A stretch of 64,000 bases of DNA. Source: Streptomyces sp. AM 2-1-1 (lineage in GTDB: Bacteria; Actinomycetota; Actinomycetes; Streptomycetales; Streptomycetaceae). Below, in pieces: positions 1-8,260 of the stretch (position 1 is the first letter of the stretch; each line of letters starts with the position of its first letter). The position numbers and the translations under genes are program-made. Location: contig NZ_CP119147.1 of NCBI RefSeq assembly GCF_029167645.1, forward strand, positions 6,714,501 to 6,778,500, read 5' to 3'. The notes below the pieces were generated by a model. That model had not been told where the DNA came from, searched no databases, and worked only from the letters and a program-made list of their open reading frames with translations.

Positions 1-1
1 C

Positions 2-1057
2 GCGCCCAACCGTGTCTGGATGCCGCCGATGTGCCAGTACAGCGCGGACGCGACCGGCCCGGACACCGGTGCGCCCAACGACTGGCACTTCGCGCACTAC
101 GCGTCGCGGGCGGTCGGCGGCACCGGCCTCGTGCTGGTGGAGGCCACCGGGGTCAGCCCCGAGGGCCGCATCAGCGCCAGGGACCTCGGCATCTGGAACG
201 ACCGCCAGGTCGAGGCGTTCCGGAAGATCACCTCCTTCCTGGCCGAGCAGGGGACGGTCCCCGGCATCCAGCTCGGCCACGCCGGCCGGAAGGCCTCGAC
301 CCTGGCGCCCTGGCTCGGCGGCGGCGCGGTGTCCGAAGAGGACGGCGGATGGCGGCCGCTCGGACCGAGCCCGCTGGCGTTCGACGAGGCGAGCCCCGTC
401 CCGGAAGAGCTGACGGTCGAGCAGATCAAGGACGTGGTCGGGCAGTTCGCGGAGGCCGCCCGGCGCGCGCTCGCGGCCGGCTTCCAGGTCGTCGAGATCC
501 ACGGTGCGCACGGTTACCTGATCGGGGAGTTCCTCTCCCCGGACAGCAACCACCGCACCGACGCCTACGGCGGTTCCTTCGAGAACCGCACCCGTTTCGC
601 GCTCGAAGTCGTCGACGCCGTGCGGGAGGTGTGGCCCGAGGAACTGCCGCTCTTCTTCCGCATCTCCGCCACGGACTGGCTCACCGAGAACGCGGACGAT
701 CCGCGCGAGGGGTGGACCGGGGACGACACGGTTCGCTTCGCGCGTGACCTCAAGGCGCACGGTGTCGATCTGCTCGACGTCTCCACCGGCGGCAACGCGC
801 CGCGCGCCGAGATCCCGGTGGGCCCCAACTACCAGGTCCCCTTCGCCGAACGCGTCCGCACGGAGGCCGGTCTGCCGGTCGCCGCGGTCGGCCTCATCAC
901 CGAACCGGTGCAGGCCGAGAAGATCGTCGTCGACGGACAGGCGGACGCCGTCCTCATAGGCAGGGAACTGCTGCGCGACCCCTACTTCGCCCGCACCGCC
1001 GCCCGCGAACTCGGCGGCGAGGTGCGCGTGCCGTCCCAGTACGGCCGCTCGGTCTGA
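2..1057 (+). CDS. NADH:flavin oxidoreductase, Old Yellow Enzyme (YqjM-like), 5' end cut off
   Basis: FMN-dependent ene-reductase of the OYE/YqjM class, probably cytosolic and NAD(P)H-dependent. The frame is open from base 2, so the start codon lies upstream of the window; the first residues read APNRVWMPPMCQYSA, the usual beta-1 region of YqjM proteins. HAGRKAS, the substrate-binding IHGAHGYLIGEFLSP, and the late phosphate-binding part VLIGRELLRDPYF are all in order. The native substrate is unknown, because these enzymes accept many activated alkenes. The next gene on the same strand starts about 150 bases downstream behind its own promoter-like sequence, so they are probably separate units. 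Confidence 0.93.
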   Translation, partial: APNRVWMPPMCQYSADATGPDTGAPNDWHFAHYASRAVGGTGLVLVEATGVSPEGRISARDLGIWNDRQVEAFRKITSFLAEQGTVPGIQLGHAGRKASTLAPWLGGGAVSEEDGGWRPLGPSPLAFDEASPVPEELTVEQIKDVVGQFAEAARRALAAGFQVVEIHGAHGYLIGEFLSPDSNHRTDAYGGSFENRTRFALEVVDAVREVWPEELPLFFRISATDWLTENADDPREGWTGDDTVRFARDLKAHGVDLLDVSTGGNAPRAEIPVGPNYQVPFAERVRTEAGLPVAAVGLITEPVQAEKIVVDGQADAVLIGRELLRDPYFARTAARELGGEVRVPSQYGRSV

Positions 1058-1094
1058 CCGGCGCACCACCCGCGTACGGACCGTCCCACCCGCT

Positions 1095-1114
1095 CCCGGG
1101 CCCGCCCGCCCGGG
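1095..1114 (+). terminator. GC-rich hairpin after the OYE gene
   Basis: CCCGGGC, six bases, GCCCGGG form a perfect 7-bp stem 38 bases after the OYE stop. A second small stem (CCGGACG/CGTCCGG) follows at 1123-1147. There is no U tract, as is usual for Streptomyces terminators. High local GC makes chance stems common, so this is tentative. Confidence 0.35.
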
Positions 1115-1209
1115 CGAGTGGGCCGGACGTGCGGGCCCGGGCGTCCGGACCCTGCCCCTCCGCGGCGGGAGCCGGGCGCGGGCCGGGCCCCCTCGATAAG
1201 GTGACCGCG

Positions 1210-1974
1210 ATGGCTACCACACAGGGACCCACCTTCCGCGAACTCGCCGTGCAGGCGCTCTCCTCGACCGAGCGCGGGTACGACCTGCTCGCGCCGAAGT
1301 TCGACCACTCGCCCTACCGCACCCCGGACCGCGTCCTGGACGCCGTCGCCGCGGCCCTGCGGCCGCTCGGGCCGTTCGCCTGCGGGCTGGACGTCTGCTG
1401 CGGAACCGGCGCGGGCGTGGGCGTCCTGCGCCAGGTCTGCCACGAGCGGGTCGCCGGCGTCGACTTCAGCGCGGGGATGCTCACCGTGGGCCGGGCCTCG
1501 CTGCAGGGCGCCCCGGACATCCAGGGAGCCCCGGACGCCCCGGACGCCCCGGACGTGCCGCCGGTCCACTGGGTGCGCGCCGACGCCCGGACCCTGCCCT
1601 TCGCGCCGGCCTTCGACCTCGCACTGAGCCTGGGGGCGTTCGGCCACTTCCTGCCCCGAGAACGCCCCGCCCTCTTCGCCCAGGTGCGCGCCTCGCTCCG
1701 GCCCGGCGGGCGGTTCGTCTTCCCGGTGGGCGCCCCGCCCGCACCCGGTTCCCGCGCGTACTGGACGCTCCTCGGATTCGACGCGGCCATGCGCGTGCGC
1801 AACGCCGTGTGGCGTCCGCGCTTCATCATGTACTACCGCACGTTCCGGCTGCCCGGCGTGCTCGCCGACCTCTCGGCCGCCGGCTTCGCGGTGCGCCTGG
1901 AACCCCTGGCGGACCTGGGGGCCCGCCCGGACGGCAGCCCGCGGGCCCGGCTCGTGGTGGCCACCGCACGATGA
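1210..1974 (+). CDS. class I SAM-dependent methyltransferase
   Basis: Cytosolic methyltransferase of about 254 residues. The SAM-binding motif I is LDVCCGTGAGVGVL (near residue 64), followed by an acidic motif II GVDFSAGML and a motif around LALSLGAFGHF. Acceptor unknown. Between motifs II and III sits a short APD-rich insertion encoded by near-identical 9-base units (about 1508-1556), probably a length-variable loop. Start chosen at ATG 1210: TAAGGT (1197-1202) looks like a -10 element seven bases upstream and there is no Shine-Dalgarno sequence, which suggests a leaderless mRNA. GTG 1201 in frame is an alternative. Confidence 0.85.
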   Translation: MATTQGPTFRELAVQALSSTERGYDLLAPKFDHSPYRTPDRVLDAVAAALRPLGPFACGLDVCCGTGAGVGVLRQVCHERVAGVDFSAGMLTVGRASLQGAPDIQGAPDAPDAPDVPPVHWVRADARTLPFAPAFDLALSLGAFGHFLPRERPALFAQVRASLRPGGRFVFPVGAPPAPGSRAYWTLLGFDAAMRVRNAVWRPRFIMYYRTFRLPGVLADLSAAGFAVRLEPLADLGARPDGSPRARLVVATAR

Positions 1975-2041
1975 CCCGCACCGCGTGGCGCCTCCCCCGG
2001 CTTCCGTACCATGGAGGCACCCGGACGAAGTGGAGCCCTCA

Positions 2042-2443
2042 GTGACCCCCGCCAGCGACACCGCCGTCCCGGCCGCGCCCCTCGCCCGGGGGCGCCTCAC
2101 AGCGAGCGGTGCCCGGGTGCTCGCCCATCCCTCACTGGCGGAGATCCGGGTGGAACACGTGCTGCACGCCCTGGCCGACCCGATACGGCTGCGCATCGTC
2201 CGGCAGATGGCCGTCGCCTCGGACGGGCTGACCTGCTCGCACTTCGTGCTCCCGGTCGCCAAGTCGACCCTGACGCACCACTTCCGGGTGTTGCGGGAGA
2301 GCGGGGTCATCCACCAGATCTACCGGGGCACCGCGAAGATGAACGAACTGCGCGGGGACGACCTGGAGAAGCTCTTCCCCGGACTGCTCGACGGCGTCCT
2401 GCGGGCCGCCGACCACGAGGCGGCGCGGCTCGCCGGAAGCTGA
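2042..2443 (+). CDS. ArsR-family winged-helix regulator
   Basis: Small DNA-binding repressor of about 133 residues. The winged helix is clear: HVLHALADPIRLRIVRQM (helix 1-2), KSTLTHHFRVLRESGVI (recognition helix) and a basic wing IYRGTAKMNEL. No cysteine or histidine cluster typical of metal-sensing ArsR members is visible, so the signal is unknown. It resembles HTH-20 type regulators that control nearby oxidoreductase or transporter genes. GTG 2042 chosen because GGAG lies at 2033-2036; an in-frame ATG at 1985 would add 19 unconserved-looking residues. Confidence 0.82.
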   Translation: MTPASDTAVPAAPLARGRLTASGARVLAHPSLAEIRVEHVLHALADPIRLRIVRQMAVASDGLTCSHFVLPVAKSTLTHHFRVLRESGVIHQIYRGTAKMNELRGDDLEKLFPGLLDGVLRAADHEAARLAGS

Positions 2444-2491
2444 CGGCGGCGGCGACCCCGCCGTTCCCTGTCCGGCCGTCTCCGCGTCGTC

Positions 2492-2514
2492 GGGCCGGGT
2501 CCACCGCCCGGCCC
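2492..2514. terminator. bidirectional hairpin between converging genes
   Basis: GGGCCGGG, TCCACCG loop, CCCGGCCC: perfect 8-bp stem lying between the ArsR stop (2443) and the stop of the opposing DUF305 gene (2523). Position between convergent stops supports a shared terminator. Confidence 0.55.
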
Positions 2515-2522
2515 CGGACACC

Positions 2523-3179
2523 TCAGGTGCGCAGCGACCGCATCCGGTCGATCTCCGCGGCCTGCTGCGCGGCGACGTCGGTGGCCATCTCCTCCACCCG
2601 GACGTTGTTCCCGTCGGTGAGGGCCTCCGTCGCCATGGTGAGAGCGCCCTGATGGTGGGCGATCATCAGATCGAGGAAGAGCCGGTCGAACTCCGCGCCC
2701 CGCGCGGCCCGCAGCCGGGCCAGCTGCGCCTCGGTCGCCATACCGGGCATCACCGTGTGATCGTGTGCCGCGCGCTCGTCGCCGTCATTGCTTTTCAGCC
2801 AACCTCGCATGGCCTCGATCTCCGGCTTCTGCCCGGCGGATATGCGCGCCGCGAGGCGTCGTACCGAGGGGGAACCGGCGTGCTCCTCGGCCAGGCCCGT
2901 CATGACGAGGGCCTGCTGGTGGTGGTGGATCATCCGCTGGACGTAGCTGTAGTCGGCGGAGTTCGGGGTGTCGGCGACCGTCTCCTCGCGCGCCTCGTCC
3001 GCCGTGAGCGTTCTGGCCTCCTCACCCGGCTTTCCGGGAGCGACCACACCCTGGCCCTCGCTCGGGCGGGGCGGAGCACTGTCGTCCGCGTCGCACGAGC
3101 AGAGTGCGAGAGTGGACACAACGACAGTCATGGCCAAGGCTGTTGAGCGCGATCGGATCCTCAGTCGGTCGAACAGCAC
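2523..3179 (-). CDS. DUF305 family lipoprotein
   Basis: Predicted exported lipoprotein of about 218 residues. The N terminus has basic residues, a hydrophobic stretch (ALAMTVVVSTLAL) and a lipobox-like CSC. Two DUF305 half-repeats follow: YVQRMIHHHQQALVM and LFLDLMIAHHQGALTM, each with the family's paired histidines, which suggests metal (possibly copper) binding on the cell surface. Start taken at GTG 3179, because GGAGG sits six bases upstream; an ATG at 3224 would add 15 residues with no better ribosome site. It is divergent from the secreted LVIVD protein, and the two may share control. Confidence 0.83.
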   Translation of the reverse strand: MLFDRLRIRSRSTALAMTVVVSTLALCSCDADDSAPPRPSEGQGVVAPGKPGEEARTLTADEAREETVADTPNSADYSYVQRMIHHHQQALVMTGLAEEHAGSPSVRRLAARISAGQKPEIEAMRGWLKSNDGDERAAHDHTVMPGMATEAQLARLRAARGAEFDRLFLDLMIAHHQGALTMATEALTDGNNVRVEEMATDVAAQQAAEIDRMRSLRT

Positions 3180-3354
3180 GGCGACCTCCGGTGCCCCAGG
3201 GAGTGTTGGTGACCGTCCTAGCATGCTTCCACGCCACGTTGATCAAAAACTTTCATTACGTCTCTGTTGCCATCTGTTGATGTGTACATGGAAGCGGCAA
3301 TACTGCCCGGGTCCGAGAACCGTTCGACCCCGAACGGACTCAAGGGAGGATGCA
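3180..3354. promoter_or_regulatory. divergent promoter region DUF305 / LVIVD gene
   Basis: This stretch is AT-richer than its surroundings. On the plus strand TTGATG (3277-3282) and AATACT (3299-3304) are 16 bases apart. On the minus strand TTGATC (complement of 3241-3246) and TGCTAG are about 17 apart. An AAGGGAGG ribosome site (3343-3350) precedes GTG 3355. Promoter calls are by eye. Confidence 0.45.
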
Positions 3355-4848
3355 GTGACCTTGTTGCACACCACCCGCGTGCGACGGAGACGACTGGGCG
3401 TGGCAACCGCCGCGGCCGGCCTCCTCGCGACGCTCTTGACCGCCACCAACGCCGTCGCGTCACCCGAACCCGGAGACGCCGCCACCTCGACCACCGCCGT
3501 GTCGTCGCAGGTGCGGGCCGAGGCGGAAGGGGCCATCGCCGACGGCGACATCCCCGGCGTCGACGAGATCGTCCACAGCGACAACATCGAGCACCTCGCC
3601 AACGTGCCGAAGGACGCGCTGCAGAGCCTCAACACCGATCTGGCCTTCCAGGGCAGGTACGCGTTCGCGGGCAACTACGACGGCTTCCGCATCTTCGACA
3701 TCCGCAACCCGAAGAAGCCGAAGACCGTCGCCCAGGTGCTCTGCCCCGGCTCGCAGAACGACATCTCGGTCTCCGGAAACCTGCTGTTCCTCTCCACCGA
3801 CTCCTCGCGCAGCGACAACTCCTGCGCCAGCACCACCCAGCCGGCCACCGAGAAGTCCTCCTGGGAGGGCATCAAGGTCTTCGACATCAGCGACAAGCGC
3901 CACCCGGAGTACGTCGCCTCCGTCGAGACGGCCTGCGGCTCGCACACCCACACCATCGTGCCGAAGCGCGACGACGTGTACGTGTACGTCTCCTCGTACT
4001 CGCCCAACGCGGCGTTCCCGGACTGCCAGCCGCCGCACGACGGGATCTCCGTCATCAAGGTGCCCCGCAAGGCACCCGAGCGGGCCGCGATCGTCAACTT
4101 CCCGGTGCTGTTCCCGGACGGCGGCAATCCGGGCGCGCCGGAGAACCCCGGTGTCTCCAAGACCACCGGCTGCCACGACATCACCGTGCTGCCGTCCCAG
4201 GACCTCGCGGCCGGGGCCTGCATGGGTGACGGTCTGCTGTTCTCCATCAAGGACCCGGCCAACCCGAAGATCATCGACCGGGTCCAGGACAACGTGAACT
4301 TCGCGTTCTGGCACTCGGCCACCTTCAACCAGGACGCCGACAAGGTCGTCTTCACCGACGAGCTCGGCGGCGGCGGAGCGGCGACCTGCAACGCGGAGAT
4401 CGGTCCCAACCGAGGCGCCGACGGCATCTACGACATCGTGGGCAAGGGGGACCACCGCAAGCTGGTCTTCCGGAGTTACTACAAGATCGACCGCTACCAG
4501 GCCGACGTCGAGGTCTGCGTCGCCCACAACGGCTCGATCATCCCGGTCAAGGGCCGTGACCTGATGGTCCAGGCGTGGTACCAGGGCGGCATATCCGTCT
4601 GGGACTTCACCGACTCCGGCAAGCCGAAGGAGATCGCCTACTTCGACCGCGGCCCCGTCACGCTCGACGCCGTCACCACGGCCGGCCCCTGGTCGGCGTA
4701 CTACTACAACGGCTACATCTACTCCAACGACATCGCCAAGGGGCTGGACGTCCTCGCCCTGAAGGACCGGCGGACGGACCCGGCCAAGAAGGTCCGGCTC
4801 GACGAGCTGAACGTCCAGACGCAACCGGACTACTTCGACCGCCACTGA
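3355..4848 (+). CDS. secreted LVIVD-repeat (beta-propeller-like) protein
   Basis: Exported protein of about 497 residues and unknown activity. Signal peptide: basic TRVRRRRLGVATAAAG, hydrophobic core, and a likely cleavage site after TNAVAS. The mature part has repeats of the LVIVD type, e.g. YDGFRIFDIRNPKKPKTV, WEGIKVFDISDKRHPEYV, GISVWDFTDSGKPKEIAYF and GLDVLALKD, which normally build a beta-propeller. CGSHTHTIVP and CHDITVLP carry histidines and cysteines that could bind metal or form disulfides. GTG start chosen for the AAGGGAGG site five bases upstream. A strong hairpin follows the stop. Function is not known for this family in actinomycetes. Confidence 0.85.
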   Translation: MTLLHTTRVRRRRLGVATAAAGLLATLLTATNAVASPEPGDAATSTTAVSSQVRAEAEGAIADGDIPGVDEIVHSDNIEHLANVPKDALQSLNTDLAFQGRYAFAGNYDGFRIFDIRNPKKPKTVAQVLCPGSQNDISVSGNLLFLSTDSSRSDNSCASTTQPATEKSSWEGIKVFDISDKRHPEYVASVETACGSHTHTIVPKRDDVYVYVSSYSPNAAFPDCQPPHDGISVIKVPRKAPERAAIVNFPVLFPDGGNPGAPENPGVSKTTGCHDITVLPSQDLAAGACMGDGLLFSIKDPANPKIIDRVQDNVNFAFWHSATFNQDADKVVFTDELGGGGAATCNAEIGPNRGADGIYDIVGKGDHRKLVFRSYYKIDRYQADVEVCVAHNGSIIPVKGRDLMVQAWYQGGISVWDFTDSGKPKEIAYFDRGPVTLDAVTTAGPWSAYYYNGYIYSNDIAKGLDVLALKDRRTDPAKKVRLDELNVQTQPDYFDRH

Positions 4849-4891
4849 CCCACCGCCGCACCGCAGGCGGGCGTCACGCGGAACCTTCCAC

Positions 4892-4923
4892 GCGGTCCGC
4901 CGGGAACCGTCCCGGCGGACCGC
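4892..4923 (+). terminator. perfect 14-bp hairpin after LVIVD gene
   Basis: GCGGTCCGCCGGGA (4892-4905), ACCG loop, TCCCGGCGGACCGC (4910-4923): a perfect 14-bp stem with a tetraloop, 44 bases after the stop. It is a convincing Rho-independent-like actinobacterial terminator without a U tract. Confidence 0.75.
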
Positions 4924-5211
4924 ACCCGCCCCCGAGAAAGCCGGGGCGCGGCGCCGGCCGGGGCCGTGGGGGAGTAATGCGTTGACCGGCGAACCGGGCG
5001 GGGAGATGCTGAAGCCCCGCTGGTTCCGGCGGCACCGGGGAACGCCGGAACCAGTCGGGCCCGGGGCGCCCCGTCGTCCCCGATGACGCGGCGTCGGCTC
5101 CACGCGGCCGCCGGCCCGACACGGGGCGGGCGGTCCGGCATCATCCCCGGACGAGCGTGGCCGGGTGATGCCCGCTCCGTCCGCGGCGCCCGGCTCACGG
5201 GCCAGGGCGCG
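4924..5211. other. no gene seen
   Basis: This stretch lies between the terminator and the frameshifted remnant. Open frames are present on both strands but show low-complexity Arg/Pro-rich translations without ribosome sites or recognisable motifs. I see no RNA gene or repeat here. Confidence 0.5.
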
Positions 5212-5663
5212 TCAGGGCCATAGCGAACCGGACAGGCACCTCTGCCGGCCGGGAGCCCGCACCCGAGGAGCGGAGCGCGTGCCGGGCGCCGCGTCCTCGC
5301 TCCCGTACCTCAGGACCGTCTCCTGGACGATCGCGAGCCGATCGGCGGCGATGAAAAGCAGGAGACCGGCTCGGGGCCGCCGGCGTCGGCCCCGAAGGCG
5401 ACCACGACGGGCGGTGCTTCGCCGAGGCGACGGGCGACTCCAGCAGTTCGCCGGGTGTCGGGGCGCAGAACACCGGATCGTGGAAGCCCGACGGACGACT
5501 GACGAAGAGGGGATCGGCGAAGACCAGCTCCACATCGTGGTGGCACGTCAGATCATGGCCGGCGGCGAGCCGGGGACGCGCGCCGTCCCACGCGACCACG
5601 TCCCAGCCCCACCAGGAGTCATTGGGGAAGCCGGATCCCGCCGGGGGGTTCCTGGCCGTCCAC
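5212..5663 (-). pseudogene. frameshifted remnant of a conserved hypothetical gene
   Basis: Protein-like sequence jumps frame here. Read on the minus strand, one frame gives SGFPNDSWWGWDVVAWDG, then CHHDVELVFADPLFVS and DPVFCAPTPG. A second frame continues TAGVARRLGEAPPVVVAFG and ADAGGPEPVSC. The third frame ends FIAADRLAIVQETVLRYGS. Adding one G at a G run (about 5449) and one T at the TTTT run (about 5353) restores one open frame of about 140 residues ending at 5212. A possible start GTG at 5663 would need a further shift. It directly follows the GNAT gene (3 bases). Decayed gene or homopolymer sequencing errors are both possible. Function unknown. Confidence 0.6.
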
Positions 5664-5665
5664 CC

Positions 5666-6274
5666 TCACTCCTCGTCCGCACGACGAGCCGTCCGGCGGT
5701 TCTGCGGCTGCGACCCGACGGGCCAGGTGCCCGAGGTGTCCGCCGCGGCGTGCACCGGGCGCGCGCCATCTGGTACTGGGCGTTCCATGCAGACGAGGCC
5801 GGGCCGTTCGTCCCAGGACGCGGCGACGGCGAAGCCGTGGCGGCGGTACAACGCGATCGCACCCTCCCGCCAACTCCAGACGGTGAGCCGTAGTGTCCGC
5901 ACACCGCTCTCCTCCGCGGCGGCGAGCGACTCCCCGATCAGCGCGGACGCCACGCCCGCGCCCCGGCATTCGGGGGTGGTCCACAGCCGTTTCATCTCCG
6001 CGTGTCCGTCCGGGCCGGGAGCGGTCAGGATCGCGCACCCCGCGGGACGGCCCCCGAGCCGGGCGATCAGGACGAGGTCGTCGGCGAACACGGTGGCGGG
6101 CGAGCGGATCTCGGACAGGTACCGGTGCGGGAGGGCAGCCGGATCGCTGACGTGCAGGCCCTTCTCGTCCTCCGTGCGCAGGTGGTAAGCGGTGAGGAGA
6201 GCGGGGAGGCCGTGCGCGGGGGAGTCCTCGCCCCCGGGCAGACGCAGGATGCGGACAGGCGGTCGTTCGGTCAT
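5666..6274 (-). CDS. GNAT-family N-acetyltransferase
   Basis: Acetyl-CoA-dependent acetyltransferase of about 202 residues, substrate unknown. The GNAT core is clear: beta-4 region HAEMKRLWTTPECRGAGVAS, with the pyrophosphate-binding R/QxxGxG/A signature RGAGVAS, followed by LRLTVWSWREGAIALYRRHG (motif B). About 35 residues at the C terminus are Arg/Gln-rich and look non-conserved; its stop codon abuts the frameshifted remnant downstream, so the tail may itself be altered. Confidence 0.83.
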   Translation of the reverse strand: MTERPPVRILRLPGGEDSPAHGLPALLTAYHLRTEDEKGLHVSDPAALPHRYLSEIRSPATVFADDLVLIARLGGRPAGCAILTAPGPDGHAEMKRLWTTPECRGAGVASALIGESLAAAEESGVRTLRLTVWSWREGAIALYRRHGFAVAASWDERPGLVCMERPVPDGARPVHAAADTSGTWPVGSQPQNRRTARRADEE

Positions 6275-6446
6275 CCCCGAACGTTCGCACGCGCCCCGGG
6301 GACGGGTGCCTTCGGGGCGGATCGTCAGGACGGGGGCCGTCCGGGCAGCGGCCGGCCGGACCGCTCCGGCGAACCGGGCGGGACGGCGCCACCGGGCGGG
6401 ACGGCGACGCCGGGCCGGACCCGGGACGAGCGCGCGTGAGCCCGGC

Positions 6447-6641
6447 TCAGCCCCTCGTCGGCCGGGTGGTCGTCCTGGTGGCGGCGGCCCACTCGACCAG
6501 CAGCCCTTGATACGTCGCCTCGTCGTCGGTGGACAGCACGAGGCCGTCCGAGCGCTGCAGCAGACCGCGGATCTCTTCGTTGACCACAGCGGCGGAGCGG
6601 GCGGAGCGGGCGGAACAGGACGAGGTAGGAGATCGGGACAT
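6447..6641 (-). CDS. small conserved hypothetical protein (64 aa)
   Basis: The short frame has protein-like composition in its second half: AVVNEEIRGLLQRSDG followed by DDEATYQGLLVEWAAATR, a pattern I recognise from small Streptomyces proteins near HAD or regulator genes. The N-terminal SARSARSA derives from tandem GGAGCGGGC units in the DNA. No domain, export signal or membrane segment seen. Function unknown; 84 bases separate it from the HAD gene upstream on the same strand. Confidence 0.55.
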   Translation of the reverse strand: MSRSPTSSCSARSARSAAVVNEEIRGLLQRSDGLVLSTDDEATYQGLLVEWAAATRTTTRPTRG

Positions 6642-6725
6642 GTCTCCAGGCTACGGCCAGAATCCGGACGATCCGGCTCGGGAACGGGCGGGACATCTCA
6701 CACTCGCCCCCGCCCCACGACGTGT

Positions 6726-7439
6726 CTATCCGGCGCTCCCGGGCCCGGACGCCACCAGCTCCAGGCGGCGCAGAGCGTCCGGCCGCTCGGTCACCGGCAG
6801 GTGGTCCACGAAGCGCACCCCGCACCCCAGCGCGGCGGCGCCGCCGTCCGCGTGACGGTCGTCACCGACCATCACCACCTCCTCGGGACGCAGACCGAGC
6901 CGTTCGCAGGCGGTACGGAAGAGCCGCGCGTCCGGCTTCTGCGCCCCGTGCTCGAAGGAGAGGACGTACGCGTCGACGAACTCGTCCAGCCCGTGGGCCC
7001 GGAAGACCGGGCGCAGGTCCCAGCCGATGTTGCTGACCACCCCGACCGCGATGCCGTTCGCCCGCAGGCCGCGCAGGACCTCCGCCGCGTCCGGGTACGG
7101 CCGCCAGGCGTCCGGGGACATGTGGCGCGCGTAGAGCGCGTCGTACGTTCCCTCGCCGGGCAGCTCGACCTCCCGCGCCAGCCCGGTGTACGCCGTGCGG
7201 TGCAGTTCCGCGCTCACGTCGCGGGAGGCGTACGCCTCGGCCAGGGCGGCCGGCACGCGCACGGGGCTCGGCCCGCCCGGGAGCGCGCCGGCCTCCGTCA
7301 GTGCGGCCACGTACCGGTCGAAGCCGGCCTCGTCGGTCTCCGTGCCCTGTTCCCGGAAGACCGCGCGGAGCCAGGAGCCGACCGACTCGATGCGGAAGAG
7401 GGTCCCGGAGAAGTCGAAGAGCACGCCCTTGGTCGTCAT
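6726..7439 (-). CDS. HAD-superfamily hydrolase (subfamily IA type)
   Basis: Cytosolic phosphatase-like enzyme of about 237 residues. HAD motif I is LFDFSGTLF, motif II is around VGVVSNIGWD, motif III lysine in EHGAQKPDARLF, and motif IV VVMVGDDRHADGG. Motif I has Ser where most HAD phosphatases have the second Asp (DxDxT), so the usual general acid/base is absent. Start at ATG 7439; the longer open frame upstream overlaps the neighbour and reads as non-protein. It lies 19 bases after the PAP2 gene and is probably cotranscribed with it. Confidence 0.88.
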   Translation of the reverse strand: MTTKGVLFDFSGTLFRIESVGSWLRAVFREQGTETDEAGFDRYVAALTEAGALPGGPSPVRVPAALAEAYASRDVSAELHRTAYTGLAREVELPGEGTYDALYARHMSPDAWRPYPDAAEVLRGLRANGIAVGVVSNIGWDLRPVFRAHGLDEFVDAYVLSFEHGAQKPDARLFRTACERLGLRPEEVVMVGDDRHADGGAAALGCGVRFVDHLPVTERPDALRRLELVASGPGSAG

Positions 7440-7458
7440 GAGGCCGATCCTGCCGCGC

Positions 7459-8181
7459 TCAGGATCCGGGTGACAAATTCCCCCTGCGTTCCCCGCCCCG
7501 CCCGGACCGCGCACGGAACGCCGTGTGGCCGGCGATCGAGAACGCCACCACACCCACCCCGAGCGCCACCCCGGCCACGACGTCGGAGAGCCAGTGCACA
7601 CCGAGGTAGACCCGGGTGAAGGAGACGCCCACCACCGAGACGCAGGCTGCCACGACCGCCGCGCTCCGGACCGCGGGCCCCGGGGACGCCCGCCACAGCA
7701 ACCACAGCAGCAGCCCGCACCCCACCGCGGCCGACATCGCGTGGCCCGAGGGAAAGGCCGCGTAGTGCGCGGAGTCCACCGGGTCCTGCCAGTGCGGGCG
7801 GTCCCGCCCCACGGCCGCCTTGATGCCCTGCTGGAGCAGGGCGGCGACGAGCACGGTCACCGCGATCCAGCCCGCCAGCAGCCGGGCCCGCCGCCACCAC
7901 AGGACCACCGCGGCGACCGCGACAAGGGCCCGCAGGGTCCAGGGATCCCAGACCCAGTCCGTCAGCACGCGGGCGGCCCGGACCTCCCCCGGGCGGGTGA
8001 CGGCCCGACGGTGGAGCCCTTCGGCGACGCCCTGGTCCAGCGAGAGCAGCGGTCCCCAGGCTCCGGCCACCATCACCAGCAGAACGAGAGCGAGCGCGCC
8101 GCAGACCGTCCCGGTCCGCACGGCACGCGCGACCGTCGTCGCAACGGAAGGGCCCGCCGGGGTGCGTACAGGAGAGGACAT
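7459..8181 (-). CDS. PAP2-family membrane phosphatase
   Basis: Integral membrane lipid-phosphate phosphatase of about 240 residues with six predicted helices. The three catalytic motifs are complete: KAAVGRDRP (motif 1), PSGHAMS (motif 2) and TRVYLGVHWLSDV (motif 3, with Thr in place of the usual Ser). Substrate could be undecaprenyl pyrophosphate or phosphatidic acid; the sequence does not say which. ATG 8181 chosen, with GAGG seven to ten bases upstream; GTG 8211 would add ten residues. Confidence 0.87.
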   Translation of the reverse strand: MSSPVRTPAGPSVATTVARAVRTGTVCGALALVLLVMVAGAWGPLLSLDQGVAEGLHRRAVTRPGEVRAARVLTDWVWDPWTLRALVAVAAVVLWWRRARLLAGWIAVTVLVAALLQQGIKAAVGRDRPHWQDPVDSAHYAAFPSGHAMSAAVGCGLLLWLLWRASPGPAVRSAAVVAACVSVVGVSFTRVYLGVHWLSDVVAGVALGVGVVAFSIAGHTAFRARSGRGGERRGNLSPGS

Positions 8182-8260
8182 ACGGCGATCCTCGCCCAGC
8201 AGGTCGCTCACCGGGGGACCCGCCTCGCCCGTACCGGCGTGTTCCGGCCGGGGCAGCGGC

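Noticed and set aside
5195..5599. Intact 134-residue protein on the minus strand
   Set aside because: Only its first third looks like protein; the continuation is found in the other two frames, so it is treated as frameshifted.
6275..6446. Short direct repeats around CACCGGGCGGGACGGCG
   Set aside because: Only two imperfect copies in GC-rich DNA; likely chance.
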